From NCBI GenBank assembly GCA_002862325.1, contig PKCT01000310.1:1-6580 (forward strand): a stretch of 6,580 nt of DNA, in the 5' to 3' direction. Under the pieces are notes generated by a model. It ran no database searches. It was given only the letters and a program-made list of their open reading frames with translations, and was not told where the DNA came from. The DNA comes from Phycisphaerae bacterium (GTDB lineage Bacteria > Planctomycetota > Phycisphaerae > Phycisphaerales > SM1A02). The translations under genes and the position numbers were made by a program. How positions within the stretch are numbered: the stretch's first letter is position 1; each line of letters begins with the position of its first letter. Shown in pieces: positions 1-6,247 of this stretch.

Positions 1-71
1 GTCCGAGGGCCATGCGGGGCGCCCGCGGTGGAGCTGGACGCCGACCAATCTGAAGCAGAAGAGGCGTCGAC
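1..71 (+). other. Upstream flank, possibly the 3' end of a preceding gene
   Basis: The frame that later encodes gene 1 is open from base 3 to a TGA at 51-53, reading out a short Gly/Arg/Ala-rich tail (PRAMRGARGGAGRRPI). An upstream gene ending there would lie 18 bp before the pilM start, similar to the tight spacing of the rest of the cluster. The other two forward frames are also open through this short stretch and run into gene 1, so the assignment is weak. Bases 57-64 (AGAAGAGG) are a purine-rich ribosome binding site 7 nt before the ATG at 72. I see no promoter here. Confidence 0.3.
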
Positions 72-2219
72 ATGGCACGAGGCAAAGCGGCATGGGGAAT
101 CGAAGTCGGGGAGTACGCGGTCAAGGCCATCCGGCTCGAACGGCAGGGTGAGGTGCTGGCTGTCTCCGACTTCGCCGAGTTTAAGCATAAGAAGCCCCTC
201 TCGACCCCAGACATCGATCGAGACGAGGTGATCCGGCTCACGCTCGGTCAGCTCGCCAGTCAGAAGTCGCTCGAAAACGACATGGTCGTGATGAGCGTCT
301 CGGGCGGTCTGCCTCGTTTCGCGAAGCTTCCACCGGCGGACAAGAAGGCGATTCCGAAGCTCATCGAATTCGAAGCCCAGCAGCAGATTCCCTTTCCGAT
401 CGACGAAGTCGAGTGGGATGCGAAGCTCTTCGAATCGGAGGATTCCCCCGAGGTCGAAGTCGGCATCTTCGCGGTCAAGAAGGCCGATATCGACCACCAG
501 CTCGCGCTCTGGTCGGAGCACGGTCTGGTGCCCAAGGAGGTTACGCTCGGACCGGTCGCCGTCTTCAACGCGGTGTTCTTCGACCGGGTCATGGGTCAGA
601 ACCACCAGCCGTTCGTGGTGCTCGACATCGGTACGAAGTCGAGCGATCTCATCGTGGTCAACGGAAACACCTGCTGGATCCGAACCTTCCCCATCGGGGG
701 CAGCGACTTCACCGAGGCGATCGCCGAAGCCTTCAAGCTTCCCTACGCCAAGGCGGAGCGTCTGAAGCAGGAGTCGGCCACCAGCAAGTACGCCAAGCAG
801 ATCATGCAGGCGATGCGACCCGTCTTCGGGGATCTCCTCGAGGACGTGCAGAAGTCCATTCGCTTCTACGAGAACCAGCACCGGGGTGTGCGGATCGAGA
901 CCGTGCTCGGCGTCGGGAGCACCTTCAAGATCCCCGGACTCAGAAAGTTCCTGGGTCAGCAGCTCGGCCTGAACGTGGCTCGTTTCGACGAATTCCGAAA
1001 TCTCCAGGTGGAGGGGCGGGTCGCGTCGGACTTCGCGAGCCACGGCGTGAGCATGGCAACCGCGTACGGACTTGCCCTCCAGGGGCTGGAAGGGGCGGAG
1101 ATCGACGTCAATCTCGCACCGGCCGAGATCCTTCGAGAACAGGCCTGGTCGAGCAAGAACAAGTGGTTCGTGGCGGCGGCTGGGATCGCACTGTTCGCAA
1201 GCGGCCTGCTGTTCCTTCCCGCACTTCAGGCGCAGGGCAGCATGAAGGCGGCGACCGTTGCCGGCAAGGCGGAGGTCGACCGGACGGTGTCGCTCGCGGA
1301 GCGGCACAAGAAGGAGATCTCGCGGATCTCCAGCGAGGCGAGCATCGGCTTCAAGGCCGCGAACTACGAGCAGCTTCTCGAGGATCGTGAGGTCTGGCCG
1401 CATCTCGTGCACGACGTCATGAACGCCGTCGCCGCCGCGGGACCGCAGCCGGAACTCATGTCGTCCGACCTCCGGGAGATCAGGTCGGTCGACCTGAAGG
1501 ACAGAAGGATGATCCTCCTTGAGGATCTCCAGGGCTTCTACGCGTCCGATGGCACGGATCGAACGATCGATGTTGAGATGATCGTGGCCTTCAGCCACGG
1601 CGACACGAGGTCGTTCCTCAATGACACGGTCGGCGAGTACATCAACGGCTTGGCGGCCGCAGGTGAACGGGCCGGCGTCCCGTACGTGGTGGTCACGGAC
1701 TCCTTCAGCGCCAACCCCGACGACCTCGTCTCGGTCACCCACGACGGCACGGGCAAGTCCTACGCCTCGGCTATGGGGGAGCGGAAGAAGGATTCGGAGA
1801 GGTCCGCGGGATCCGGTCGGTCCGGAAGCGGTCGGAGCGGTGCGATGGGCGGCGGTGCGATGGGGGCCGGCGGGATGAACGCCGGTGGAGGCGGTCCAGG
1901 CAAGAAGCGTGGAGCCGCCGGCGTCTTCAACCCGAACTCCGGCATGGGCATGGGCTCGACCGGAGGTGCGACGGTCGGTTCCACCGAGAGTCGCGGAGGG
2001 GGATTCGGTGGCTCCTCGGCTCGCGCCACCGGCAATACCTTCGACCGGTCCAAGTCCAATCGGGATCGCGACTCGTCCCAAAGCCAATTCAAGATCGACG
2101 TGGACGCTCCAATTCCCGGTGAGCCACAACTGTTCTCCAAGGGCGACGTCTTCCAGGTCGGAAGAGTCACCTTCACCGTCAAGATTCTTCCCGAGACGCC
2201 CGCGGCCAGCGGCGGTTGA
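72..2219 (+). CDS. pilM: PilM-type actin-like ATPase fused to a PilN-like membrane/periplasmic region (type IV pilus inner-membrane platform)
   Basis: Protein of 715 aa, about twice the usual PilM length of roughly 350. Residues 1-340 are a PilM/FtsA-like actin fold. A phosphate-1-like segment is at 8-20 (WGIEVGEYAVKAI), the PilM motif QQQIPFPIDEVEWD at 103-116, a phosphate-2 segment LDIGTKSSD at 184-192, and an adenosine-type segment LGVGSTFKIPGL at 279-290. After the actin fold comes VNLAPAEILREQ (346-357), which resembles the INLLP motif of the PilN N-terminal tail. A single membrane helix follows at about 365-385, then a helical region at 390-457 with the PilN-like REVWPHLVHDVM (439-450), and an alpha/beta region to about 550. 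Residues 570-655 are Gly/Ser/Met-rich, and a short ordered segment (673-707) ends the protein. PilM normally binds ATP and the PilN tail in the cytoplasm. Here both appear to be one chain, N-terminus inside and C-terminus periplasmic. The start is supported by AGAAGAGG 7 nt upstream. The PilM assignment is firm; the PilN part is inferred from motif order. Confidence 0.95.
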   Translation: MARGKAAWGIEVGEYAVKAIRLERQGEVLAVSDFAEFKHKKPLSTPDIDRDEVIRLTLGQLASQKSLENDMVVMSVSGGLPRFAKLPPADKKAIPKLIEFEAQQQIPFPIDEVEWDAKLFESEDSPEVEVGIFAVKKADIDHQLALWSEHGLVPKEVTLGPVAVFNAVFFDRVMGQNHQPFVVLDIGTKSSDLIVVNGNTCWIRTFPIGGSDFTEAIAEAFKLPYAKAERLKQESATSKYAKQIMQAMRPVFGDLLEDVQKSIRFYENQHRGVRIETVLGVGSTFKIPGLRKFLGQQLGLNVARFDEFRNLQVEGRVASDFASHGVSMATAYGLALQGLEGAEIDVNLAPAEILREQAWSSKNKWFVAAAGIALFASGLLFLPALQAQGSMKAATVAGKAEVDRTVSLAERHKKEISRISSEASIGFKAANYEQLLEDREVWPHLVHDVMNAVAAAGPQPELMSSDLREIRSVDLKDRRMILLEDLQGFYASDGTDRTIDVEMIVAFSHGDTRSFLNDTVGEYINGLAAAGERAGVPYVVVTDSFSANPDDLVSVTHDGTGKSYASAMGERKKDSERSAGSGRSGSGRSGAMGGGAMGAGGMNAGGGGPGKKRGAAGVFNPNSGMGMGSTGGATVGSTESRGGGFGGSSARATGNTFDRSKSNRDRDSSQSQFKIDVDAPIPGEPQLFSKGDVFQVGRVTFTVKILPETPAASGG
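1839..1864 (+). repeat. Short in-frame direct repeat in the Gly/Met-rich linker of gene 1
   Basis: GGTGCGATGGG occurs at 1839-1849 and again at 1854-1864, a period of 15 bp (5 codons). It encodes the repeated Gly-Ala-Met-Gly-Gly pattern. Degenerate copies with the same feel continue to about 1890 (GAGGMNAGGGG). This is a low-complexity coding repeat that could change length by slippage without breaking the frame. Confidence 0.7.
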
Positions 2220-2270
2220 CTCCAGATCCACCGGGGCGCGGATCACGCGTCCCCGAGAGGTACCCCAGGC

Positions 2271-3674
2271 ATGACTCCCGTTATTCAATGGATCAAGTCC
2301 CACATTCTCATCGTGATCTGCGGTGTCATCATCGTCGCCGCTCCGGTCACGGCGTACATCATCTCGAGCGGCATGAACGCGTCGCTGCGGGACGAGCTTC
2401 AATCGTCGTCGTCCTCGCTGCGCAAGCTGGATGGATACCAGTCGACGAACGTCTCGCTCGAGGTCCCCGGCGGGCAGTCCGTCTCGATCTCCGCGGTGGC
2501 CAATCCCAAGCTGATCGAAGCGTACGAGAAGGCGGTGAAGAACATCTCGGGCGCTTCGGACGCCGTCCACGCCGCAGGCCTTCAGAAGAACCGGAATTCC
2601 GCGGGACGAGCGAGGACCGCGGATGATCTCGTGAAGTCCGGATTCCCCGTACCCAAGTCCAAGAAGGCGTACGAGGAGCTGCCGTTCGACTTCCACGAGG
2701 CCCTCGTTGCCGCATACGCGAAGCTCCTCGACAAGGTGGGGGCGGGTTCGCCTCCGAGCCAGGCCGAAGTGGGGCAGCAGCTCGCTCGCAATCAGATGTA
2801 TTTCGTGTCGAACAAGGCTCGGAAGGACAATGTCTCGGAACTGGACGACAGCGAGGTCGAGACCATGCGGTCCGAGCTCACCGACGCCCGATTGAACTTC
2901 TATCGCTCGTGGGTGTCGGGCGAGAGTGGGAGACCGATCGTTCGGTTCTACGCGGATGAGTCGGCTCTCCAGGTACCCCCCGCGCCGACCAGCCTGGTGC
3001 CTCTGGCGACGCTCTTCGACTGGCAGTGGAAGTTCTGGATCACCGAGGACATTCTCCTTGGACTCGCCGCGGCCAACGGTGATCAGTCTGTCATCACCGG
3101 GCCGGTGAAGCGGGTTCTCTCGCTTGCAATCGAGGATCTCGGCGTGGATATCGATGCGGGTGGTGCGAAGCAGAGATCCAGTGGCGGCATGAGCGGCGGC
3201 ATGAGCGGTGGCATGGCCGGTGCCGGCGCGGGACGCAACAAGAGCGGCGGTGGTCGCGGGCGAAGCGGCGGCGGGAGCACCTCCGCGGCCACGCTTCCCG
3301 CACATCCTGGTACGGCGCAGGTCGATCCCTCGAGGGAGGCGCGAATCGATCACACCGTCTCGATCACCGGGCGTCAGTCCAACGACGTCTACGACCTGCG
3401 ACGCGTCACGTGCTCGCTGGTGATGGCGACCACCGGCATCCCCACCGTGATCGACGCCCTGTCGCGACAGAACTTCATGACCATCCTCAACGTGCGGGTC
3501 CGTCCCGCGAGCGTCTTCGAAGCCGCGTCGCAGGGATTCATCTACGGCCTCGAGCCGGTCTCGACCGTCGAGCTTCAGATCGAGACGATCTGGATGCGCG
3601 AGTGGACCGCCGATCTCATGCCTCCCGACCTTCGGGAAGCACTCGGTATTCGGAGTACCCCCGATGCCGGCTGA
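2271..3674 (+). CDS. Membrane-anchored periplasmic protein with PilO-like layout (type IV pilus / type II secretion platform)
   Basis: Protein of 467 aa, well over the roughly 200 aa of classical PilO. It has a 10-residue cytoplasmic tail, one membrane helix at about 11-32, a Ser-rich helical stretch at 36-52, and a mostly helical middle region. A Trp-rich segment lies at 250-256 (WQWKFWI). A Gly/Ser/Met/Arg-rich insert follows at 302-336, then a C-terminal alpha/beta domain at about 357-446 with alternating strands and helices (for example NFMTILNVRVRPASVFEAA and VSTVELQIETIWMREW), consistent with the ferredoxin-like domain of PilO/GspM proteins. It starts 51 bp after pilM. GAGAGG at 2255-2260 is a candidate ribosome binding site with a somewhat long 10-nt spacer, and the next ATG in frame lies beyond the membrane helix. 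By position and topology it should pair with the PilN-like part of gene 1. The coding call is firm; the PilO equivalence is an inference, with Amuc_1100 of Akkermansia a known enlarged PilO-like protein in the same superphylum. Confidence 0.9.
   Translation: MTPVIQWIKSHILIVICGVIIVAAPVTAYIISSGMNASLRDELQSSSSSLRKLDGYQSTNVSLEVPGGQSVSISAVANPKLIEAYEKAVKNISGASDAVHAAGLQKNRNSAGRARTADDLVKSGFPVPKSKKAYEELPFDFHEALVAAYAKLLDKVGAGSPPSQAEVGQQLARNQMYFVSNKARKDNVSELDDSEVETMRSELTDARLNFYRSWVSGESGRPIVRFYADESALQVPPAPTSLVPLATLFDWQWKFWITEDILLGLAAANGDQSVITGPVKRVLSLAIEDLGVDIDAGGAKQRSSGGMSGGMSGGMAGAGAGRNKSGGGRGRSGGGSTSAATLPAHPGTAQVDPSREARIDHTVSITGRQSNDVYDLRRVTCSLVMATTGIPTVIDALSRQNFMTILNVRVRPASVFEAASQGFIYGLEPVSTVELQIETIWMREWTADLMPPDLREALGIRSTPDAG
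3180..3215 (+). repeat. Three tandem 12-bp repeats in gene 2 encoding SGGM
   Basis: Three adjacent 12-bp units, AGTGGCGGCATG, AGCGGCGGCATG and AGCGGTGGCATG, differ only at single positions and encode Ser-Gly-Gly-Met three times. They open the Gly-rich insert (residues 302-336). The near identity at wobble positions suggests recent expansion by slippage rather than selection on amino acids alone. Confidence 0.9.
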
Positions 3675-3731
3675 CGCGATCCTCCATCCCCTTCATCAAT
3701 CCACCGCCTCAACCTTCGCAGGAATCCGATC

Positions 3732-5690
3732 ATGAACAAGGGCATGCCCATCTGGGAGCAGCACATCGAGAAGTTGGTGCTCGGACTGGTAGTGATTCTG
3801 CTCATGGCGGTCTTCGCATTGATCGTCCTCGATCTCGATCCGATCTCGGCCGAGGTCTCCGGTCGTTCGTACAGTCCCGCCGAACTCGGCGATGTGATGG
3901 TCGAGCGTTCGCAGGAGTTGGGCCGCAAGCTTGGCCCGAATTCGTCGGCCGACACTTCGCAGTTCGAGGCGATCGTCGTCGATGGGGGCCAAGGCTTCGC
4001 CGCGGCGCTTGATCGCCGACTCGGCCCCGACGAGGTTCCGCCTCGGATCGCGGCGAAGCTCGCGTCGAGTCTCCTGCCGGAGGAGATCGGATCCGTCGAT
4101 GTCTGGTACCACGAACCCGAGTTCGCAGCTCCCGTCATGGGAGCGACCGTGATGCAGAACATCAACACGCTGGACTCGCAGGAGTTCAACCGGGTTCCCG
4201 AGCTGAACGAGCTGAAGGAGTCGAGCGACGTCATCCTGGCCGGATCGGACGCGGATGTCGTCTGGACGACGCCCGTCGCCACGATCAACCTCCGCGGGGT
4301 CCGACGTGAACTCGCGGAGACCTCGAAGCGTTCCGATCCCCCGCGGAATCAGATCCCGTCCAACTGGTACAACGAGCGTCCGTACGTGATCGACGTCGTC
4401 TTCGAGCGTCAGACGATGGACGAGCGAAGCGGTACCTGGGGACCGATCGAAAGGGTCGAAGCGTTTCCCGGCGCATTCTCCCTGCGTCAGCTCGTCGCCG
4501 ACCAGACCGCCGCGAACGAACTCGACGCCGACTTCCGATTCGACGTGTGGTTCAACCTCGACGACAAGGTGAAGCAGATGGAGATTCTGCAACCGGACTT
4601 CTTCGCGACCGTGAACGACTCCGACAGTGACCCCACCATGGCCGCGACCACCTACGAGGATGCGGTCGAGGAGGGGCTCGACGAAGAGGAGGACGAACGG
4701 CAGCGACGCGTCAACGAACTGAACCGACGAATCAAGGTCAAGAATCAGGAGATTCGCCGCATCACGGGCACGCTGAACGAACTCGGTGGTCCGCTCGAGG
4801 AGGAGGAGGCAAACGCCGGCTCCGGCTCCGGCTCTGGTTCGAGTGGTCGGGGGCGCGACCGTGACACCGGTGGCGGCGGTTTCGGCGGCAGCGGCAGCGG
4901 CATGGGAGCCGGCGGCGCCGGTCGCAAGTCGGGCGGATCCAGTGCCGTCGGCGAAGCGGATAAGAAGCGTCGCGTGAAGCTGACGGGGAGGCTCAGGCAG
5001 CTCGAGAAGCAGCTTGAGGACCTTCAGAAGGATCTGGCCGAGGTCGACCCCGAAGCGAACCTCAGCGACATGACGGACAGTGGACCGGAGATCGAGGTCA
5101 TGGACCTCCAGGCTTCCGACGAGGCGATGGTCTGGTGTCACGACCTCAGGGTGGAGCAGGGGAAGACCTATCGATATCGCGTGCGGATCGACTTCTTCAA
5201 TCCCTTCTTCGGACGAGGAAGTCTGCTCCTCAAGGAGCAGGCCAAACTCGCCGACGTCTTCACGATCACATCCGAAACCAGCGAGTGGTCCGCACCGGTG
5301 ACCATCTACCCGCCCGTCGAGTTCTTCGTCGTTCGCGCGACCGACAACACCGGGTCGCTCGGACTCGGGCAGGCGCGGGTCGAGATGTATCGATACGTGA
5401 ACGGCAAGCGGGTGAGCGAGACGTTCACCATTCAGCCAGGCGAACCGATCGGTGGTACCGAGACGATCGACGGGCAGAAGGTCGACTTCTCGAGTGGTTG
5501 GTATCTCGTCGACGTCGTGGACGATCCCGCGGCCATGGACGGGGCGTTGGATCGCGAGGACAATGCTCGGGTGGTCTGTCGACGACTCGATGGAAGGACG
5601 GTGGAACTGCTTGTTCCGAGTGAAGAGCTGCGGCAACCATCCCGCAGCCGGCTCAAGTACGACGCCGATTCCGCCGCCTCCTCCTCGTGA
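3732..5690 (+). CDS. Membrane-anchored periplasmic protein with two coiled coils and a beta-rich C-terminal domain; family not recognised
   Basis: Protein of 652 aa. A 12-residue cytoplasmic tail is followed by one membrane helix at about 13-34, so nearly all of it should be periplasmic. Residues 40-300 form a mixed region with Trp/Tyr-containing strands (VDVWYHEPEF, RPYVIDVVFERQ). An acidic patch (310-323) leads into a coiled coil at 323-350, then a Gly/Ser-rich insert at 362-403, a second coiled coil at 408-440, and a C-terminal domain at 455-637. That domain is rich in predicted strands (LRVEQGKTYRYRVRIDF, EWSAPVTIYPP) and resembles a fibronectin-III-like sandwich. The only two cysteines, C469 and C616, lie near the ends of this domain and could form a disulfide. 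CAGGA at 3719-3723, 8 nt before the ATG, supports the start. It lies 57 bp after gene 2, so it is probably part of the same pilus platform, in the place where pilP would often be. It shows no lipoprotein signal and no clear PilP features. I do not assign a name. Confidence 0.9.
   Translation: MNKGMPIWEQHIEKLVLGLVVILLMAVFALIVLDLDPISAEVSGRSYSPAELGDVMVERSQELGRKLGPNSSADTSQFEAIVVDGGQGFAAALDRRLGPDEVPPRIAAKLASSLLPEEIGSVDVWYHEPEFAAPVMGATVMQNINTLDSQEFNRVPELNELKESSDVILAGSDADVVWTTPVATINLRGVRRELAETSKRSDPPRNQIPSNWYNERPYVIDVVFERQTMDERSGTWGPIERVEAFPGAFSLRQLVADQTAANELDADFRFDVWFNLDDKVKQMEILQPDFFATVNDSDSDPTMAATTYEDAVEEGLDEEEDERQRRVNELNRRIKVKNQEIRRITGTLNELGGPLEEEEANAGSGSGSGSSGRGRDRDTGGGGFGGSGSGMGAGGAGRKSGGSSAVGEADKKRRVKLTGRLRQLEKQLEDLQKDLAEVDPEANLSDMTDSGPEIEVMDLQASDEAMVWCHDLRVEQGKTYRYRVRIDFFNPFFGRGSLLLKEQAKLADVFTITSETSEWSAPVTIYPPVEFFVVRATDNTGSLGLGQARVEMYRYVNGKRVSETFTIQPGEPIGGTETIDGQKVDFSSGWYLVDVVDDPAAMDGALDREDNARVVCRRLDGRTVELLVPSEELRQPSRSRLKYDADSAASSS
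4818..4841 (+). repeat. Hexanucleotide tandem repeat in gene 3 encoding Gly-Ser
   Basis: Four 6-bp units, GGCTCC, GGCTCC, GGCTCT and GGTTCG, encode (Gly-Ser)4 at residues 363-370. They begin the Gly-rich insert between the two coiled coils. A run of GAG/GAA codons (EEEE) lies just upstream at about 4797-4808. Confidence 0.85.
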
Positions 5691-5792
5691 CGCTCGTCTA
5701 CGGATCCGGAACGCAGGCGTGTGGCGATCGGTTTCGATGGGATGTCGTTCTGAAAGACTTCACGAATTTGCGATGCCGGCTTCTACTGGCTT

Positions 5793-5811
5793 CGACCGGC
5801 CTCGCTGGTCG
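5793..5811 (+). other. GC-rich hairpin about 100 bp after gene 3, weak terminator candidate
   Basis: CGACCGGC (5793-5800) pairs with GCTGGTCG (5804-5811) around a CTC triloop, giving 8 base pairs with one G-U. The bases that follow (TGTCGAGAGG) are not T-rich. It could be an mRNA 3' end stabiliser or a rho-assisted end, but it does not meet the criteria for an intrinsic terminator. Confidence 0.4.
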
Positions 5812-5855
5812 TGTCGAGAGGTCCTGCCACCTCCAATGGAAACCCAGATCGCATT

Positions 5856-5873
5856 ATTGGACGCGTATCCAAT
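5856..5873. repeat. ATTGGA-N6-TCCAAT palindrome upstream of the rRNA promoter
   Basis: ATTGGA (5856-5861) and TCCAAT (5868-5873) form a perfect inverted repeat around CGCGTA. Two more copies flank it at 5832-5840 (TCCAATGGA) and 5943-5950 (CCATTGGA), and these two are themselves 8-bp reverse complements. The layout could be an operator for a dimeric regulator or a cruciform/hairpin. No function is shown by the sequence. Confidence 0.5.
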
Positions 5874-5975
5874 GCGGCACCGCGAAGACCCTCGTTTGCG
5901 GTCGGTAAACGCGGTTTTCGCCGCCTTGGCGGTGCAAAAAAGCCATTGGATTTGGGGCATTGATCGGGCAGGCGG

Positions 5976-6003
5976 TTGACACCGGTGGTGGTTTCACTAT
6001 CCT
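5976..6003 (+). promoter_or_regulatory. Sigma-70-type promoter for the 23S rRNA unit
   Basis: A perfect -35 hexamer TTGACA (5976-5981) is followed after 16 bp by TATCCT (5998-6003), 4 of 6 matches to the -10 consensus. Transcription would begin near 6009-6010. The promoter lies 67 bp before the boxA element and about 340 bp before the mature 23S start, the expected order for an rRNA transcription unit. The strand and the strong -35 box support the call; the start site itself is inferred. Confidence 0.7.
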
Positions 6004-6066
6004 GTCCGATCTCGCCCGAGCGAAGGTCAATCTTCGGGAGGGCACCCGGCACCCGCCGGTCTTCGT

Positions 6067-6079
6067 TGCTCTTTGACAA
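6067..6079 (+). promoter_or_regulatory. boxA antitermination element
   Basis: TGCTCTTTGACAA differs at one base from the E. coli rRNA boxA TGCTCTTTAACAA. In bacteria, boxA RNA is bound by NusB-NusE and lets RNA polymerase pass through structured, untranslated rRNA genes without rho termination. Its position between a strong promoter and the 23S gene is as expected. The TTGACA inside it (6073-6078) has no -10 partner at proper spacing. Confidence 0.85.
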
Positions 6080-6095
6080 ATCGTGTTAGATGTCG

Positions 6096-6177
6096 CGGCG
6101 TTCAGGCCCATCGCCCCTCCCAGGGCACCGGGCAGCACGCGTGGTTTAGTCCCCACGCATGTGACCACTGAACGCCG
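6096..6177 (+). other. Long stem-loop in the rRNA leader
   Basis: CGGCGTTCAG (6096-6105) is a perfect 10-bp reverse complement of CTGAACGCCG (6168-6177). Inside, GCGTGG (6139-6144) pairs with CCACGC (6153-6158) around an 8-nt loop, and GCCC (6113-6116) can pair with GGGC (6123-6126). The result is a closed, branched leader domain just after boxA. Confidence 0.65.
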
Positions 6178-6194
6178 AGGCCGAGAGATCTTGA

Positions 6195-6211
6195 GCAAGC
6201 CAGGTGCTTGC
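6195..6211 (+). other. Leader hairpin
   Basis: GCAAGC (6195-6200) pairs perfectly with GCTTGC (6206-6211) across the 5-nt loop CAGGT. No T-run follows, so this is a leader structure and not a terminator. Confidence 0.55.
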
Positions 6212-6212
6212 C

Positions 6213-6247
6213 GGGCCACCCATTCTTCTTTCGTCTTGGGGTGGCTC
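6213..6247 (+). other. Leader hairpin with pyrimidine-rich loop
   Basis: GGGCCACCC (6213-6221) pairs with GGGTGGCTC (6239-6247), 9 base pairs including one G-U, around a 17-nt pyrimidine-rich loop (ATTCTTCTTTCGTCTTG). It follows the preceding hairpin after a single base, so the two may stack. Confidence 0.55.

Larger units (their letters stand above)
5691..5975. other. Non-coding interval between the pilus cluster and the 23S rRNA promoter
   Basis: This stretch of 285 bp holds no ORF I accept. The short frames that cross it have no family-like sequence and no good ribosome binding site, and they run into the rRNA leader. It contains a GC-rich hairpin (5793-5811), an ATTGGA/TCCAAT palindrome (5856-5873), and a more distant inverted pair (5832-5839 with 5943-5950). 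A run of six A residues at about 5936-5941 lies some 35 bp upstream of the -35 box. No hairpin is followed by a T-run on the + strand, so no standard intrinsic terminator for gene 3 is visible. Confidence 0.7.

Noticed and set aside
413..1390. A 325-codon forward frame inside pilM
   Set aside because: It is an out-of-frame, Arg/Gly-rich shadow of pilM, whose own frame holds clear family motifs throughout.
3180..3290. CRISPR-like array in the repetitive part of gene 2
   Set aside because: The repeats are contiguous 12-bp coding units without spacers and lie in frame within a continuous protein.
3410..4012. A 200-codon forward frame bridging genes 2 and 3, and a 237-codon minus-strand frame over the same area (3575-4288)
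   Set aside because: Both overlap the end of gene 2 and the start of gene 3 and have biased, domain-free products. The two flanking genes have good starts and membrane helices in their own frames.
3696..5636. A 646-codon open frame on the minus strand, lying almost entirely opposite gene 3
   Set aside because: It mirrors gene 3 codon for codon, and its product is an Arg/Asp/Leu/Val/His-rich sequence with no domain, signal or start site. Long antisense frames are common opposite GC-rich genes that avoid TTA, CTA and TCA codons. Gene 3 has clear membrane, coiled-coil and domain structure and a ribosome binding site.
5927..5941. CCGCCTTGGCGG followed by TGCAAAAAA as a terminator
   Set aside because: The stem is only 4-5 bp with a tiny loop, and the run is A rather than T on the + strand. 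On the minus strand the T-run precedes rather than follows the hairpin.
6073..6090. A second TTGACA as a possible extra rRNA promoter
   Set aside because: It lies inside the boxA match, and the nearest -10-like sequence (TTAGAT, 6085-6090) is only 6 bp away, far too close.
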